From Muscardinus avellanarius (lineage: Eukaryota; Chordata; Mammalia; Rodentia; Gliridae), in the NCBI GenBank assembly GCA_963383645.1, contig OY726573.1:16456158-16520157 (forward strand): DNA of 64,000 bases, given 5' to 3'. The notes beneath the pieces are model-generated. The model ran no database searches. It saw only the letters and a program-made list of their open reading frames with translations, and was not told the origin of the DNA. Positions 11,310-22,982 of this stretch are shown here, piece by piece (within the stretch, counting starts at the first letter, position 1; every line of letters starts with the position of its first letter). Made by a program: the position numbers and the translations under genes.

Positions 11310-11562
11310 ATGAAGCTTCTAAATCTTAAAACTATATTTCTTTCTCCTTTCTTTCCAGTTTTCCTCCTTTTTATTTTTGCCATTAGAATCCTAGTAGGGC
11401 GTTGTGTAATCCTCTGTGTTAAGGCCCTAGTTCCAAAACAGACAGAGACAGTTCTAAGCAAACAATCTTCCATAGATTACCAAAATTATCTCTTGTCAAA
11501 CACCTTTGAGAGCAAGGGTTGCAGAATGTTAATAGAATTTGAAGAAAAGAGTGATAATATAT

Positions 11563-11578
11563 AAGAAAAGGGGGGAAA
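11563..11578 (+). promoter_or_regulatory. ERV polypurine tract
   Basis: aagaaaaggggggaaa stands just before an LTR starting TG and just after the env cytoplasmic-tail frame; this is the plus-strand primer site of reverse transcription. Confidence 0.8.
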
Positions 11579-11579
11579 T

Positions 11580-11728
11580 TGTGAGGATGTGATTGTATCC
11601 TATCTGTCAAAGGAGCTGCCTACTTAAATCACCATTTTGTTAACCCGGTAGGGATTTACATTGCTTTGCAAAATTAGTATCTCTGGAGAGACTGCAGGTG
11701 TTGACCCTCCCTGTCTTCCCTATAGCTG
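11580..11728 (+). mobile_element. 5' part of a 3' LTR (family D)
   Basis: It begins TGTGAGGATGTGATTG right after the polypurine tract and is cut off where an antisense SINE head piece begins. Confidence 0.65.
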
Positions 11729-11836
11729 ACCAGGCCTCATTAAGTAGTAGCTGAGGCTGTCCAAAAACCATGATCCTCCTGTCTCATCCTCCCTAATGCT
11801 GGGATTACAAGTGTGTGCCACCACACCCGGCTCCTA
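11729..11836 (-). mobile_element. Antisense SINE head fragment
   Basis: Head half only, ending ccaccacacccggct. Confidence 0.8.
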
Positions 11837-12076
11837 TTTTTTGATGCCATGAAAAATTATTTCTAACATTATAGAGGGTGAAAGTCATGAAAAAGAAATA
11901 TAGTCGTAGAGGCCAGATTCTGCCTAGGAGAGATACAGAAGCAGGGGGCTTATGCTTTGCTTATCCAGGAAGCGAATTTTTCTGTTGGCCACAGGCTCTG
12001 TGCTGATGAACTCTGCATCCCTTTTCTGTATGGGTGGACATAAAACACACGATCATATTTAGAAACCTACCATCGA

Positions 12077-12514
12077 GCCCGGCGTGATGGCGCTCGCTTG
12101 GCATTCGAGAGGCAGAGACCGGAGGATAGGGGTTCGCGGATAGCCTCAGCTACTTAGCAAGGCCCTTTGCAACTAAGTGGGTTTCAAAAATTAAAAGGAC
12201 TAAAAATAGGGCTGGTGGTGCATTTCAGAGGTAGAATGCCCCTCGGTTCCAACCCAGTACCGCAAAACAAAACAAAACAAAACAACCAAAGAAACAACAA
12301 ACTACCATCAAGCTGGGAGTGGTGGTACATGCTTATAATCCCAGTACGTGGGAGGCTGAGACAGGAGAATTGCAAGCTCAAGGACAGTCTCTGCAATTTA
12401 GTGATGCCCCTCGGCAACTTAGTGAGACCCTACTTCAAAATAAAAATAAAATAGGGGCGGGGGTGTAGTTCAGAGGTTGAATGTCTCTGGATTCAATCCT
12501 TAGCACCAAAAATA
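12077..12514 (+). mobile_element. Two sense SINEs
   Basis: The first (12077-12297) is flanked by aaacctaccatc and aaactaccatc; the second follows at 12311-12514. Confidence 0.83.
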
Positions 12515-12591
12515 AATTTACCATTACAAAATAACCAATTCATCAATAAAAAAATTTTCTCCATACAAATTAGGGTTACTATGTATAAAAC

Positions 12592-12995
12592 TGTGGGAGT
12601 CACGGAAATCTGGCCAGAGGCCACCCGAGACCTGGAACTGAAGACATTGTGCAAACTAATGGTGTGAAACTATGAACACAAAAGAACAATGCCCCTGACT
12701 GTCACCCTGCCTCCCAGCCAAGGCAGGAGTGAAAACCTGACAACCTGCAGCTAACACACCTACTCCCATACCCTACCCCACTCCTAACCTTATAACTTAC
12801 CAGTGACTGACACAACCACGTGCACACCCCTACCTCACCCTAACCCTATAAAAAGCCCCTAGCCTGTGAGGGTGTGGGCTTCAGCTCTGGCGGGTCTCTT
12901 CTGGTCAGCTGTTTCCCCTTCTCCCCAAGGCTTTTACCCCAAATAAACCCTCCTCCTTGCTGTTGAGCTGAGACGCTTCTCATTTTTTTCTAACA
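12592..12995 (+). mobile_element. Solo LTR, class I-like, with TATA box and poly-A signal
   Basis: A 404-bp unit starts TGTGGGAGTCACGG and ends TTTTCTAACA. It has a TATAAAAA box at 12847-12854 and aataaac at about 12941-12947, the layout of a retroviral U3-R-U5. Flanks aaac and aaag may be a 4-bp duplication. Confidence 0.72.
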
Positions 12996-13111
12996 AAAGC
13001 CTCATGAAGGAGAAATGCACCAGCAAGATTCATGCTAATGAATCCCTATTTTGTAATCTCCATTTGCAAGTTTTTAGAGTTGGCAAAGAAGGCCAGTATA
13101 ACCCTAGCCCT

Positions 13112-13885
13112 GAACTGGGCAGGGGCACATGCTTGTAATCACAGTACTTAGGAGGCTGAGAAAGGAGGACCTCAGGTTTAAGAACAGCCTCTTCAAGTAG
13201 TGAGACTCATTAACCTTGTGGAACTGTCCGAGTGAGCCCTCAGCTCAGGAACTCAGGATCTGCAGGGTCCTTGGCTAACCGGACGGAAAAGAATTTGAGC
13301 ACGTGTCAGTTAGAGACATGGACAGAGGTTTATTTGGGGAAAAGGGGAGTAAATACACATTCAAGAGAGAATGTGGACCCCTCAAGATGAGGAAGGCATT
13401 TTGGGGAGTTCTTATAGGGGACTTTTGTGAGGGGTGGGCTAGAGAAGGTATGTGAGGATGAGCTCAGTCCAGTAGTTTTGAGGCGGTTCATGGTGGGCAG
13501 GAGGTCTGGACAGTCTTAGGGTGGATGATTTCAGGTTGATTGGGGTCGTCATTAACTGATTGATGGATAAGCTCGAATATCCTAAATTATAGGTTTCTTG
13601 GAAATATTGAAGTTAACTCTAGGATCTGCAGGTTTCCCAGGAATTTTTGGAAGAGTCAGGCCTGGGAAAGAGAACTGGTTTGTGGACTAGAGGCTGAAGC
13701 ACTTCAGTTTCAGGTTCTTATATTAAAGTTATATTTTGCTTTTCCTTCCTGTCTGTCTCCTTTCTGCCTACTTATTTCTTCTATCCTACATCAAGACCCT
13801 GTTTCAAAATAAAAATAACAAAATAGGGCTGGGGTGGAGTTGGGAAGTAGAATATTTCTGGGTTTAGTCCCCATTACCAAAAACC
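13112..13885 (+). mobile_element. Sense SINE split by an antisense LTR
   Basis: The head is at 13112-13207 and the remainder (A-rich linker and ID-like tail) at 13791-13885; the LTR at 13208-13790 lies between. Confidence 0.78.
13208..13790 (-). mobile_element. Antisense solo LTR (family F)
   Basis: About 580 bp of non-SINE sequence interrupts one SINE exactly. Read on the minus strand it starts near TGTAGGATAGAAGAAATAAG, an LTR-like start; a related fragment is at 36746-36800. Confidence 0.6.
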
Positions 13886-13903
13886 AAAAACCAAAAAGCA
13901 AAC

Positions 13904-14738
13904 TGTACCAGTATTGGGAAAAGGCTTCAAAATGTAGTAATGTGCCAGTATTGGAAAGGGGCTTCAAAATGTTTTTAAAAAACAACTTCAGTACTAGAAA
14001 GCCAGTAACTTCAGGGAAAGGGCTGCAGAATTCCAGGCACCAAGGGTGATTATGATTAGCAAGACATCAGAGATAGTCCCAGGGCCTGTTTTCATTGTAA
14101 AGATAAGATTTCCCAAGGATGTGGGAGGATGCGATAAGCCTTCAAGAGATCACAGACTCTGGTGATCAATTAACACATTTTGGGGGAAAAGGCTTGGGGT
14201 ACGCACCCTACTGGAGACAGGACAGACCTGCAGGAAGGAATCCCCACATCAAAAGACTTGCCCCAGAGGGGGTGGGTCTAGTTGGGTCAGAAGATTATTG
14301 GTATAGCCGGGCGTGGTGGCGCAGGCTTGTAATCCCCGCGCTTGGGAGGCAGAGACAGGAGGATCGCGCAGGTTCGAAGCCAGCCCCGCGCGCTGGCTTA
14401 GGAGACCCTGTTTCCAAATAAAAATGTAAAAATAGGTCTGGGAGTGTAGCCCGGAGGTAGAAGGGCTTCCAGGAACCCCAGTACCACCAAAAAAAAAAAA
14501 ATAAATAAATAAAATAAAAAGAAAAAAAAAGAAGATTATTGGTATAAAATGTTCTGTGTCCAAAAACCTCGGGCGACTTATTTTCAAGTAATTCCCCTAT
14601 AGGGTTTTATTATTAAACTCTGTCCTATCTTTCCTTCTTTGTAATAATAAACTCATTTAAGCTTTCAGCAAGAGTTTGGGCTAGTGTTTTCTATACGTAG
14701 CTTAGAACAAGAACCCACAGCTATATCTCACAGTAACG
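13904..14738 (+). mobile_element. LTR of family A, sense, with a SINE inside
   Basis: It starts TGTACCAGTATTGGG with its first 30 or so bases tandemly duplicated, and ends near CACAGTAACG. The short piece 14739-14785 may be proviral leader. Confidence 0.72.
14305..14530 (+). mobile_element. Type 2 SINE in family A LTR
   Basis: Flanked by agaagattattggta (about 14289-14303 and 14530-14544). Confidence 0.9.
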
Positions 14739-14785
14739 GTTTCAGGAGCCCAACAGGCCCCCGGAACGGTTTCCCCACTATAACA

Positions 14786-15235
14786 CGATGGTGGCACACA
14801 CCTGTAATCCCAGTACTTCGGGAGTAAAATAGGAGGATTGCAAGTTTGAGGCCAGCTTCAGCAATTTAGTGGGACTCTCAGCAACTTAGTAGGATCCTGT
14901 TTCAAAATTTAAAAAATGCTGGGCGTATTGGCGCACGCTTGTAATCCCTGAGTTTGGGAGGCGGAGACAGGAGGATTGCGCTGGTTCAGAGCCAGCCTTG
15001 CTGGCTTAAGAGATCCTGTTTCCAAATTTAAAAATATAAAAAAATAGATCTGGGAGTGTAGCCCGGCGGTAGAAGGGCTTCCAGGAACCCCAGTACCACC
15101 AAAAATAAATAAATAAATAAATAAAAGTTCTGCGGATATAACTCCGAGGCAGAATGCTCCTGGGTTTAATACCCAGTACCCCACTACTCCAGTACCCTTG
15201 TACCAAAAAAAAAAAAAAAAAAAAAAAAAAGAGAG
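14786..15235 (+). mobile_element. SINE inserted into a SINE
   Basis: An older sense copy (14788-14912 and 15124-15206) is split in its A-rich linker by a type 2 copy (14920-15123). Confidence 0.8.
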
Positions 15236-16174
15236 AGAGAGAGAGATGGTACAACTGCTTTCAACATCTACACCCACGGTGCACCTTGACAATGACTCTT
15301 TTTCTGTTTTAGGATCCTTCTCTGGCCCACCACCCTCTCCTGGCTTCTTTGAATTAACTTGGACCCACCCTCATTTGTTTTTCTCTGCAGTTTCCAGGCC
15401 CTTGGTGGAGGCCGTCCTTCTGTCCCTGGATAAACTCCTCCAGTTTAAGCTCCCATCGCCATGGTGACCCGCATTCCATCATTGGGAAAGCAAAGGAAGG
15501 CCTCACCACCCAGGGAGCTCCAGCTCCCACGACCTTTCTTGTGGTTTGTTTTTCTGCAGAAGAGTTCCTGGGAAGGAAGGAGCGAGAGTTAAACAGGTCT
15601 TACTTTGATTTAGCTTCTGTGCCCACCTTTTTCCCCTAGCCCCGCTTTCCTTCCCTGGCTGGGAAGGCTTCATTGTCAAGGGTGGACACTTGGTCCCCAT
15701 CACTCCCCAGCAGGGCTGCACTTCCTGCTATTATGGGGGGCAAGAGAACAGCTTCCACACCTGAAGTCCAAAATAAGCTCTTTAAAACACAGTTTGCAAT
15801 AATACTTTTGGATCTAACAGCTGGAGCTCTTTTATTCCTGGATACTGTGTACAAACATAATAAAGATATTTCAGTGTCCCTCAACAAGAGGTCATTTCTC
15901 AGTGGAACAATATACTTTCTTGTTCGAGGGAGGTGCTAAATCCTTAAACAAATATATCATTTAGGTACACGGATTAATTGTATTTTTACTGAAAACATTT
16001 AATGACCTAAAAAAAACCCAACAACAACAGTCACACTCTCCCTGGTGAAGTAAAATTTAGGTTAGTTTTAGAGACAAATTAAATCTTCATAATCGGTACT
16101 TTCTGTGGTTGCCAAGTGCAGGGGGCATGTTTAAAGCAAATGAACCTGATGTAAATAGTTAAAACTTCCACACC
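15236..16174. other. Unassigned single-copy sequence, about 0.9 kb
   Basis: No repeat, conserved coding frame or RNA is recognised. Several splice-like tttctgcag strings occur, but no exon can be supported. Confidence 0.5.
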
Positions 16175-16411
16175 AAGCCGGGCGTGGTGGCGCACGCTTG
16201 TAATCCCAGCATTTGGGAGGCTGAGACCTGGAGGACCACGGTTCGTAGACAGCCTCAGCTACTTAGTGAGGCCCTCTGCAACTCAGTGAGACCCGGTTTC
16301 AAAATAAAGAATAAAAAATAGGGCAGGGGGTGTAGCTCAGAGGTCGAATGCCCCTGGGTTCCATCCCCAGACCCGCAAAAATAAATAAATAAATAAATAA
16401 ATAAATAAATC
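16175..16411 (+). mobile_element. Type 1 SINE with (AAAT)n tail
   Basis: Complete copy; cttccacacca on the left (about 16163) and right (16411) is its target duplication. Confidence 0.88.
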
Positions 16412-16504
16412 TTCCACACCAGAGGTATAATCCCCACAGACAGACACATTAAAGACAAACTCAGCGAGTGTGGGGACAGGGGGTACATGGGATCTCTTCT
16501 CATT

Positions 16505-16937
16505 TTTTTCCCCTAGGTGTGTTTCACCTCTGAGCTACACCTCCAGCTTTTTTTACTTTTTATTTTGAAACAAAGACTCACTAGTTGTTGAGAGTCTTGA
16601 TAAGCTGCTGAGGCTGGCCTTCAGCCTGCTGTGATCTTCCTGACTCAGCCTCCCAAGTACTGGGATTACAGGCAACCATGCCCGACAAAATCTCTGTATC
16701 TTTTTTTGTGTGTGTGTGGTACTGGGAATGGAACCCAGGGGCATTCTACCTCTGAGCTACACCCCCAGCCCTATTTTTTAATTCTTTTTATTTTGAAAAA
16801 AGGGTCTCATTGAGTTGCCTCGCTAAGACAGGAGGATTGCTGGTTCAAAGCCAGCTGAGGCTGTCCTCAAACTGCGATCCTCCTGTCTCAGCCTTCCAAA
16901 TGCTGGGATTACAAGCGTGAGCCACCATGCCTGGCTC
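16505..16937 (-). mobile_element. Two antisense SINEs
   Basis: A diverged copy (16510-16687) and a younger one (16700-16937). Confidence 0.8.
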
Positions 16938-17234
16938 TGCAACTTAATGCTCTGTTTTTCTGTGAACGTAAAACCGCTCTAAAAAATAAAGTCTATTCAA
17001 AACCAAAACAAATCTTCAAACCTACACGGTTTCCAATGCATATATTTATATTTTTAAGCTGTGTGTTTCAGGGAAGAAAATCATTGCCTTAAATAAATCA
17101 AGATTTTTTTTTTCCCTGCAGTTCTGGGAATGGAACCCAGAAGGGTTCTACTTTTGAGCCACATCCCCCAGCCCTTTTTATTTTGAAGCAGGGTCTTGCT
17201 AAGTTGCTGGCCTGGAACCAACCTGCGATCCTCC

Positions 17235-17922
17235 TAGTTACGTGGGAGATGTAGCCGTGGGTTCTTGTTCTTAGCTCTATTGGAAAAGAATAGCCCGAAC
17301 TCTCTTTTGCTGTAAGCTTAAACAATTTTATTATTACAAAGACAGAAAGATAGGACAGAGCTAAAGCACGGCATTAAAGGAATGACTCTGAAATAAGTTA
17401 CTGAAGCTTTTGGATACAGAATAATTTTTATAAAGATACATTATCCTTTACTTTGCTCCAGGGCAGGTCTTTTGATGTGGGGATTCCTTCCTGCGGGTCT
17501 GCCCTGTCTCTTGGTACAGATCCCAAGCCTTTTGTTACGCCCCAAAATGTGTTAAGTGATTATTAGAGTCAGAGATCTCTTGAAGGTTGTGGCATCTTCC
17601 CACATCCTTGGGGAACTTTTGCTTGTCTGCTACAAGTTATCTATGTAAACTTGTCTTTAAAATGCAAAAGGCTAGCTGGGCGTGGTGGCGCAGGCTTGTA
17701 ATCCCCGCATTTGGGAGGCAGAGACAGGAAGATCCTGCAGGTTCGAAGCCAGCCGCGTGCGCTGGCTTAGGAGACCCTGTTTCCAAATTAAAAAAAAAAA
17801 GGTTCGAAGCCAGCCGCGCTGGCGTAAGAGACCCTGTTTCAAAAATATAAAATAGGTCTGGGAGTGTAGCCTGGAGGAAGAAGGGCTTCCAGGAACCCCA
17901 GTACCACCAAAAAAAAAAAAAA

Positions 17923-17953
<31 letters not shown>

Positions 17954-18196
17954 AAATGTAAAAATAGGTCTGGGAGTGTAGCCCGGAGGTAGAAGGGCTT
18001 CCAGGAACCCCAGTACCACCAAAAAATAAATAAATAAATAAATAAATAAATAAAAAAAATGCAAAAGGCTGAGACCAGAGGATGGCACAGGTTCGAAGCC
18101 AGCCTCAGCAACTTAGTGAGACTCTGTTTCCAAATAAAATATAAAATAGGTCTGGGAGTATAACCCAGAGGTAGAAAGGCTCTGAGTTCCACCCCC

Positions 18197-18245
<49 letters not shown>

Positions 18246-18451
18246 CAAAAGGCCCTGGGCTCCCTCTATTTTCTTGCTAATCACCCCTTCGTGCTGGGAA
18301 CTCTGCAGGGTCCCTTCCCTGTCTGAGTGTTTCCCTGCACCCAAGCCAAAGCTATTTTCAAATACATCTGAAGCCATTCCCCAAATACCGGCACATTAAT
18401 ACCAAAACTATTTTTAAATACATTTTAAAGCTCTTTTCCAATACCGGCACA
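17235..18451 (-). mobile_element. Antisense solo LTR, family A, holding a SINE nest
   Basis: The 4-bp duplication ctcc (17231-17234 and 18452-18455) bounds it. Read on the minus strand it starts TGTGCCGGTATTGG. SINEs at 17672-18243 account for the excess length. Confidence 0.8.
17672..18243 (+). mobile_element. Nest of sense SINEs in LTR
   Basis: At least three copies share aatgcaaaaggc junctions: two type 2 copies (about 17672-18010) with repeated head and tail pieces and AAAT runs, then a copy at 18067-18210 ending in (CA)n. Confidence 0.72.
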
Positions 18452-18509
18452 CTCCTATCTCAGCTTCCCAAATTCTGGAGCAAAGATGTGCGCCACCACA
18501 CCCATTCCA

Positions 18510-18512
<3 letters not shown>

Positions 18513-18544
<32 letters not shown>

Positions 18545-18562
18545 CGTGTGTGCGCGTGCACG

Positions 18563-18597
<35 letters not shown>
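18513..18597. repeat. (TG)n microsatellite
   Basis: Long TG run with a central GCGTGCA-type interruption, at the end of the antisense SINE that follows. Confidence 0.95.
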
Positions 18598-18601
<4 letters not shown>

Positions 18602-19052
18602 GGAGATTGAACCCAGAGCCATTCTATCTCCACACTACACCCACAGCCCGATTTTATTTCTTATTTGGAAACAGGGTCTCACTCACTAGGTTGCTAGGAG
18701 CCTTGCTAAATTGCCAAGGCTGGCTTTGAACCTGCAATCCTCCTGTCTCAGCCTCCCAAGTACTGGAATTATAAGCCTCTGCCACCACACCTGGCCCAAG
18801 ATGTTTTTAAAGACTGAACAGTTTTTAAAATTTATTTTTATTTTTTGTGGTACTGGGGTGTGGAACCCAGGGGCTTTTCTACCTCTGGGCTATATTCCCA
18901 GACCTATTTTATACTTTATTTGGGAACAGAGTCTCACTGAGTTGCTGAGAGACTCACTAAGTAGCTGAGGCTGGCCTCGAACCTGTAGGATCCTCCTTTC
19001 TTAGCCTCCCAAGCTCTGGGATTACAAGCGTGCGCCGCCACGCCTGGCAAGA
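18598..19052 (-). mobile_element. Two antisense SINEs
   Basis: Copies at 18598-18798 and 18840-19052, both complete. Confidence 0.85.
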
Positions 19053-19560
19053 CCGGACACTTCAGCAATGGTGACGAGGACCAGGACCAGGGCAGTGAAC
19101 AGACTGGGGATACCCAGACAGGACCCACTGTTGGAGGGGGACACCCCAGGGTGAGTCGTAGGGTCCTGAAGCAGAGGAGCCAAGAGTTCCCCGCCTGTCA
19201 CAGGTGTGGGTGAAATGCAGCGAAAAGCAGTAAAGAGGAACAGATCATCCCAACTGGTGCCGAGGCAGCTGCACGGCTGAGCCTGGGGAGGTGTCAGGAT
19301 GTGTTGCGAGGCCCAGAAAGGGCAGAGTCCAGAGAAAACGCCCCCTGCGCGCTGGGCAACCCCGGCAGCCCGAGGCCCCGAGCCTGGTGGGACATCTGGC
19401 TCTGTTCTGAGGGTGCTTAGGCGGCGGGGGTCGGTGGCTGAGTGTTAACTGAGGACGAGCTTGGTGCTAAGTGCATGTGGGGCCACCGAGCCTCCGAAAC
19501 ACGTGTGGTACTTCTTGAAGGAGGGAGGAACTCATTCACCCCGGTCCATTAAGTACTGGG
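19053..19560. other. GC-rich single-copy island
   Basis: About 0.5 kb of non-repetitive, locally GC-rich sequence. A short minus-strand frame (about 19128-19050) is hydrophobic and runs into the SINE; a gtgagt donor-like site occurs at 19151 on the plus strand. No gene can be named. Confidence 0.4.
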
Positions 19561-19574
19561 TATTTTATTTTATT

Positions 19575-19935
19575 GTTATTTTTGTGTGTGAGTGTGGTAC
19601 CGGGATGGAACCCAGACGCTTTCTACCTCGGAGCTACACCCCCAGTCCTATTTTTTATTCTTTATTTTGAAACAGGGTCTCACTGAGTTTCGGAGGGCCT
19701 CACTAAGTAGTTGAGGCTGGCCACGAACCACCATCTTCCCATCTCAGCCTCCCAAATGCTGGGATTACAAGCGTGCGCCACCACGCCCGGCTTATTATTT
19801 TTTATTTTGAAACAGGGTCTCATTAAATTGTGAAGGGCCTCACTAAGTTGCTGAGGCTGGCCTCGAGCCTGTGATCCTCCTGTCTCTGCCTCTCAAGCAC
19901 TGGGATTACAGGCACGTGCCACCATGCCGGGCTTG
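19575..19935 (-). mobile_element. Two antisense SINEs
   Basis: A complete copy (19580-19792) and a head-only copy (19793-19935). Confidence 0.83.
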
Positions 19936-20199
19936 CTTATGCTTTTATGCTTTTGTGGATGAAGGAACTGGGTCTTAAAGAGATTGGCTCAACTAAGGCG
20001 GGCCAGCAGTCGCGTGTGGGGACCAATTGGAAGGCTGGTTCTCTTCTGCTCCAAGGCCATGGCGGTCCCTCCGCCTCATGATTTAGGAGGGGGATGAGAT
20101 ATGGTTATTGTTACTCTCATGACTGGTTTCACTGGCTTGGAATAAAACCGAGGTTCTACCTATTTATTTATTTACTTATTTATTTACTTACTTATTTTT

Positions 20200-20415
20200 C
20201 TTTTGCAGTACTGGAGATCCAACCCAGAAGTGTTCGACCAGTGCATTACACTCTCAGCCCTTTTAGTTAATTATTTTTATTTATTTATTTATTTATTTAT
20301 TTATCTATTTATTATTTTTTTTTTTGCAATACTGTGGATGGAACCTAGGGGCATTCTACCTCCAACCTGCACCCCCAGCACTATTATTTATTCTTTGTTT
20401 GTTTGTTTGTTTGTT

Positions 20416-20448
<33 letters not shown>

Positions 20449-20945
20449 TTTTTTTCCTTTCTTTTGCGGGTGTGGGGATGGAACCCAGGGGCACTCGACC
20501 TCCAGGCTATACCCCCTGCCCTATTTTTTATTCTTTATTTTGAAACCAGGTCTCACTGAGTTGCAGAGGGCCTCACTAAGTAGCTAATGCTGTCTGCTAA
20601 CCTCGATCCTCTAGTCTCAGCCTCCCAAATGCTGGGATTACAAGTGTGCGTGAGCCACCACTCCCAACTTCTTTTTAATTTTTGAAACAGAGTTTCATTG
20701 AGTTGCAAAGGGCCTTGCTAAGTAGCCGAGGCTGTCCATGAACCATGATTCTCTTGCCTTAGCCTCCCAAAGACGGGGATTACCAGCGTTTGCCACCAAC
20801 CCTGCTTATTTTTTGTTTTGAAGTAGGGTCTCCCTGGCTTGCTGAGAGTCTCACTAAATTGCCGAATCTGTCCTTGAACCTGCGATCCTCCTGTCTCAGC
20901 CTCCCGAGTACTGATATTACAAGCACGTACCATTACATCTGGCTC
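20200..20945 (-). mobile_element. Nest of antisense SINEs with TTTA and TTTC runs
   Basis: Tail pieces at 20200-20265 and 20325-20400, a full copy at 20460-20668, and head-only copies at 20670-20810 and 20812-20945. Microsatellites (TTTA)n at 20277-20312 and (TTTC)n at 20396-20465 are decayed tails. Confidence 0.75.
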
Positions 20946-20974
20946 ATGCTCTCTCTGTGACTTGTGTGAGAATC

Positions 20975-21130
20975 CACTGGCTGTCTGCAAACTAGAAAGA
21001 GCGTCCTCACTGGATGTTGGATGTGAGCACCTTGATCTGGACTTCTGGCCTTCAGACTGTGAGACGTGAATGTTTGCTGTTTAAGCCACCCAGCCTGTGG
21101 CCTTTTGTTACAGTACCTGAGCTGTAATTC
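20975..21130 (+). mobile_element. MLT1-like MaLR LTR, 3' end
   Basis: The end of this stretch (ttaagccacccagcctgtgg, then ttttgttacag) matches the conserved 3' end of mammalian MLT1/MST LTRs. Old and truncated. Confidence 0.7.
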
Positions 21131-21596
21131 TGTTCCTTCCTTTTGTCATGATGGTTCCCTTGGGCCCTTTGGTACTCATTCCTATCAGCTGAGCTTAGCT
21201 AGGGTGTTTCTGTCCGCCAGGGAGGTTCTGATGACGTTCAACTTAAAAAAAAATTAGCTTTTTTCCCTTTTTTTTTTTTTTAAATGAGTTTCTTTGTTAT
21301 GAAGTTCCTTGGCCTCTGTGACAAGTGCCCCTCCTCTCAGCAGCCATCTCTGCACACTGCAGGGAGGCAGCTCCCAGGAGCCCCCACAGCTCTTCTGCTG
21401 TGGTGGGCTGAAGGGAAGCCGTTCCCGGCTTCTAGCAGGGGAAAGATCACTTGCCAAGAACAAAGATCTCTTTCCAGGTCACTCGTTGACTTCACCTAGA
21501 CAGGGAAGTTGTTAGCAACTTTTAGCTGTCAGCCTGGGTACATAAAACAGTTTAACTTCCTGTAATTCGGCACCATGTTTAAAGTCTATGAGAGCT
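21131..21596. other. Unassigned single-copy sequence
   Basis: No feature beyond a T-rich run near 21255-21285. Confidence 0.5.
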
Positions 21597-21818
21597 GGGT
21601 GTGGTGGCGCACGCTTGTAATCCCAGCATTCGGGAGACAGGAGGATTGCAGGTCACGGAGAGGGGACAGCCTCAGCTACTCAGTGAGGCCCTCCGCAACT
21701 TATGAGACCCTGTTTCAAAATGAAAAATAAAAAATAGGGCTGGGGGTGTAGCTCAGAGGTCGAATGCCTCTGTGTTCCATCTCCAGTACCGCAAAAAAAA
21801 TAAATAAATAAAAAAAAA

Positions 21819-21874
<56 letters not shown>

Positions 21875-21875
21875 A
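21597..21875 (+). mobile_element. Type 1 SINE with (GT)n tail
   Basis: Complete copy; its A-rich tail passes into an AT then a (GT)n microsatellite at 21827-21873. Confidence 0.85.
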
Positions 21876-21974
21876 CATATAAATGCTCTCTTTTCTGTTA
21901 AAGTTTCCACTTCAGCTATTTGGAGAGGGGCATAATAATACTTTTGAAATAAAGTTAAAGTTGTTCATGGCACA

Positions 21975-22140
21975 GCTGAAGGGGAGATCGCAGTTTTGAG
22001 GACAGCCTCAGCAATTTAGCAAGGCTTTCCACAATTTAATGAGGCCCTGTTTCAAAATAAAAAATAAAATAAGGCTGGGAGTATAGCTTAGAGATAGAAT
22101 GCCCCTGGGTTAAATCCTCAGCACATCCACACACACAAAG
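21975..22140 (+). mobile_element. SINE, 5' truncated
   Basis: Second half of the head, linker and ID-like tail; the first 60 bases are missing. Confidence 0.7.
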
Positions 22141-22339
22141 AATAAAGTCAAAAAGTTGGTAGGGGCAGAGTCCAGTATCTGCAGTGACCACACGGTGGCG
22201 TTGCTGTCCTGAGTATTGGCAACTGAGAGGCAAAAAGGAAAACTAACTTTAGGGCCAAAGAGCAAACTCTCCAAACACACGGAGTGATGTTGAATATGTA
22301 TTGTAGTAATTAAATTTTTAAATTAAAAATTATGGCCAA

Positions 22340-22872
22340 GCCGGGCGTGGTGGCGGACGCTTGTAATCCCTGCGCTTGGGAGGCTGAGACAGGAGGATCG
22401 CACGGGTTCGAAGCTAGCCTCAGCTACTTAGTGAGGCTCTCAGCAACTTAGTGAGACCCTGTTTCCAAATAAAATATTAAAAGGGTCTGGGAGTGTAGCC
22501 CGGAGGTAGAAGGACCCTGGGTTCCACCCCCAGTACCACCAAAAAAAAAAAAAAAAAAAAATTATGGCCAGGCGTGGTGGCACATGCCTGTAATCCCAGT
22601 GCTTGAGAGGCTGAGATAGGATGATCGTGGTTCGCAGACAGCCTCAGCTATTTGGTGAGGCCCTCTGCAACTCAGTGAGACCCTGTTTCAAAATAAAGAA
22701 TAAAAAATAGGGCTGGGGGTGTAGCTTGGAGGTAGATGGCCTTAGGTATTGAGAAAAAAAAAAAAAAAGACCCTGTTTCAAAAGAAAAATAAATAGGGCT
22801 GGAAATGTGGAAATGTAGCTCAGAGATAGACTGCCTCTGGGTTTAGTCCCCAGTGCTGGAAAAAGAAAAAGT
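22340..22872 (+). mobile_element. Three sense SINEs
   Basis: Complete copies at 22340-22560 and 22565-22770, then a tail fragment (22771-22872). The repeated attatggcca is a target duplication. Confidence 0.82.
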
Positions 22873-22920
22873 TAAAAAAAGTGTAGTTAAAAACACATAA
22901 CACAAAATCTAAACCTTAAC

Positions 22921-22932
22921 TTGTGTGTGTGT

Positions 22933-22982
<50 letters not shown>

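Larger units (their letters stand above)
8973..11564 (+). pseudogene. env: Class I ERV env transmembrane-subunit remnant, broken by an LTR and SINEs
   Basis: Reading pieces between insertions gives the outline of Env TM: an extracellular helix region before 9717 and after 10157, an immunosuppressive-domain-like stretch (ILENRGALGMILENR, about 10600-10650) followed by a CX6C-like cysteine pair (about 10655-10680), and at 11310-11564 an open frame with a membrane span (VFLLFIFAIRILVG) and cytoplasmic tail. The interruptions are SINEs at 9100-9320 and 9403-9619, an antisense LTR at 9717-10156 and two SINEs at 10183-10578; stops and frameshifts also occur. It lies directly before a polypurine tract and LTR, as env should. 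Confidence 0.65.
17103..18506 (-). mobile_element. Antisense SINE split by a family A LTR
   Basis: SINE parts at 17103-17234 and 18452-18506 are separated by the LTR 17235-18451. Confidence 0.75.

Noticed and set aside
15236..16174. Processed pseudogene
   Set aside because: No poly-A, duplication or recognisable protein in any frame.
19040..19128. Signal-peptide exon on the minus strand
   Set aside because: A hydrophobic run is present, but it continues into a SINE and there is no supporting ATG context or splice partner.
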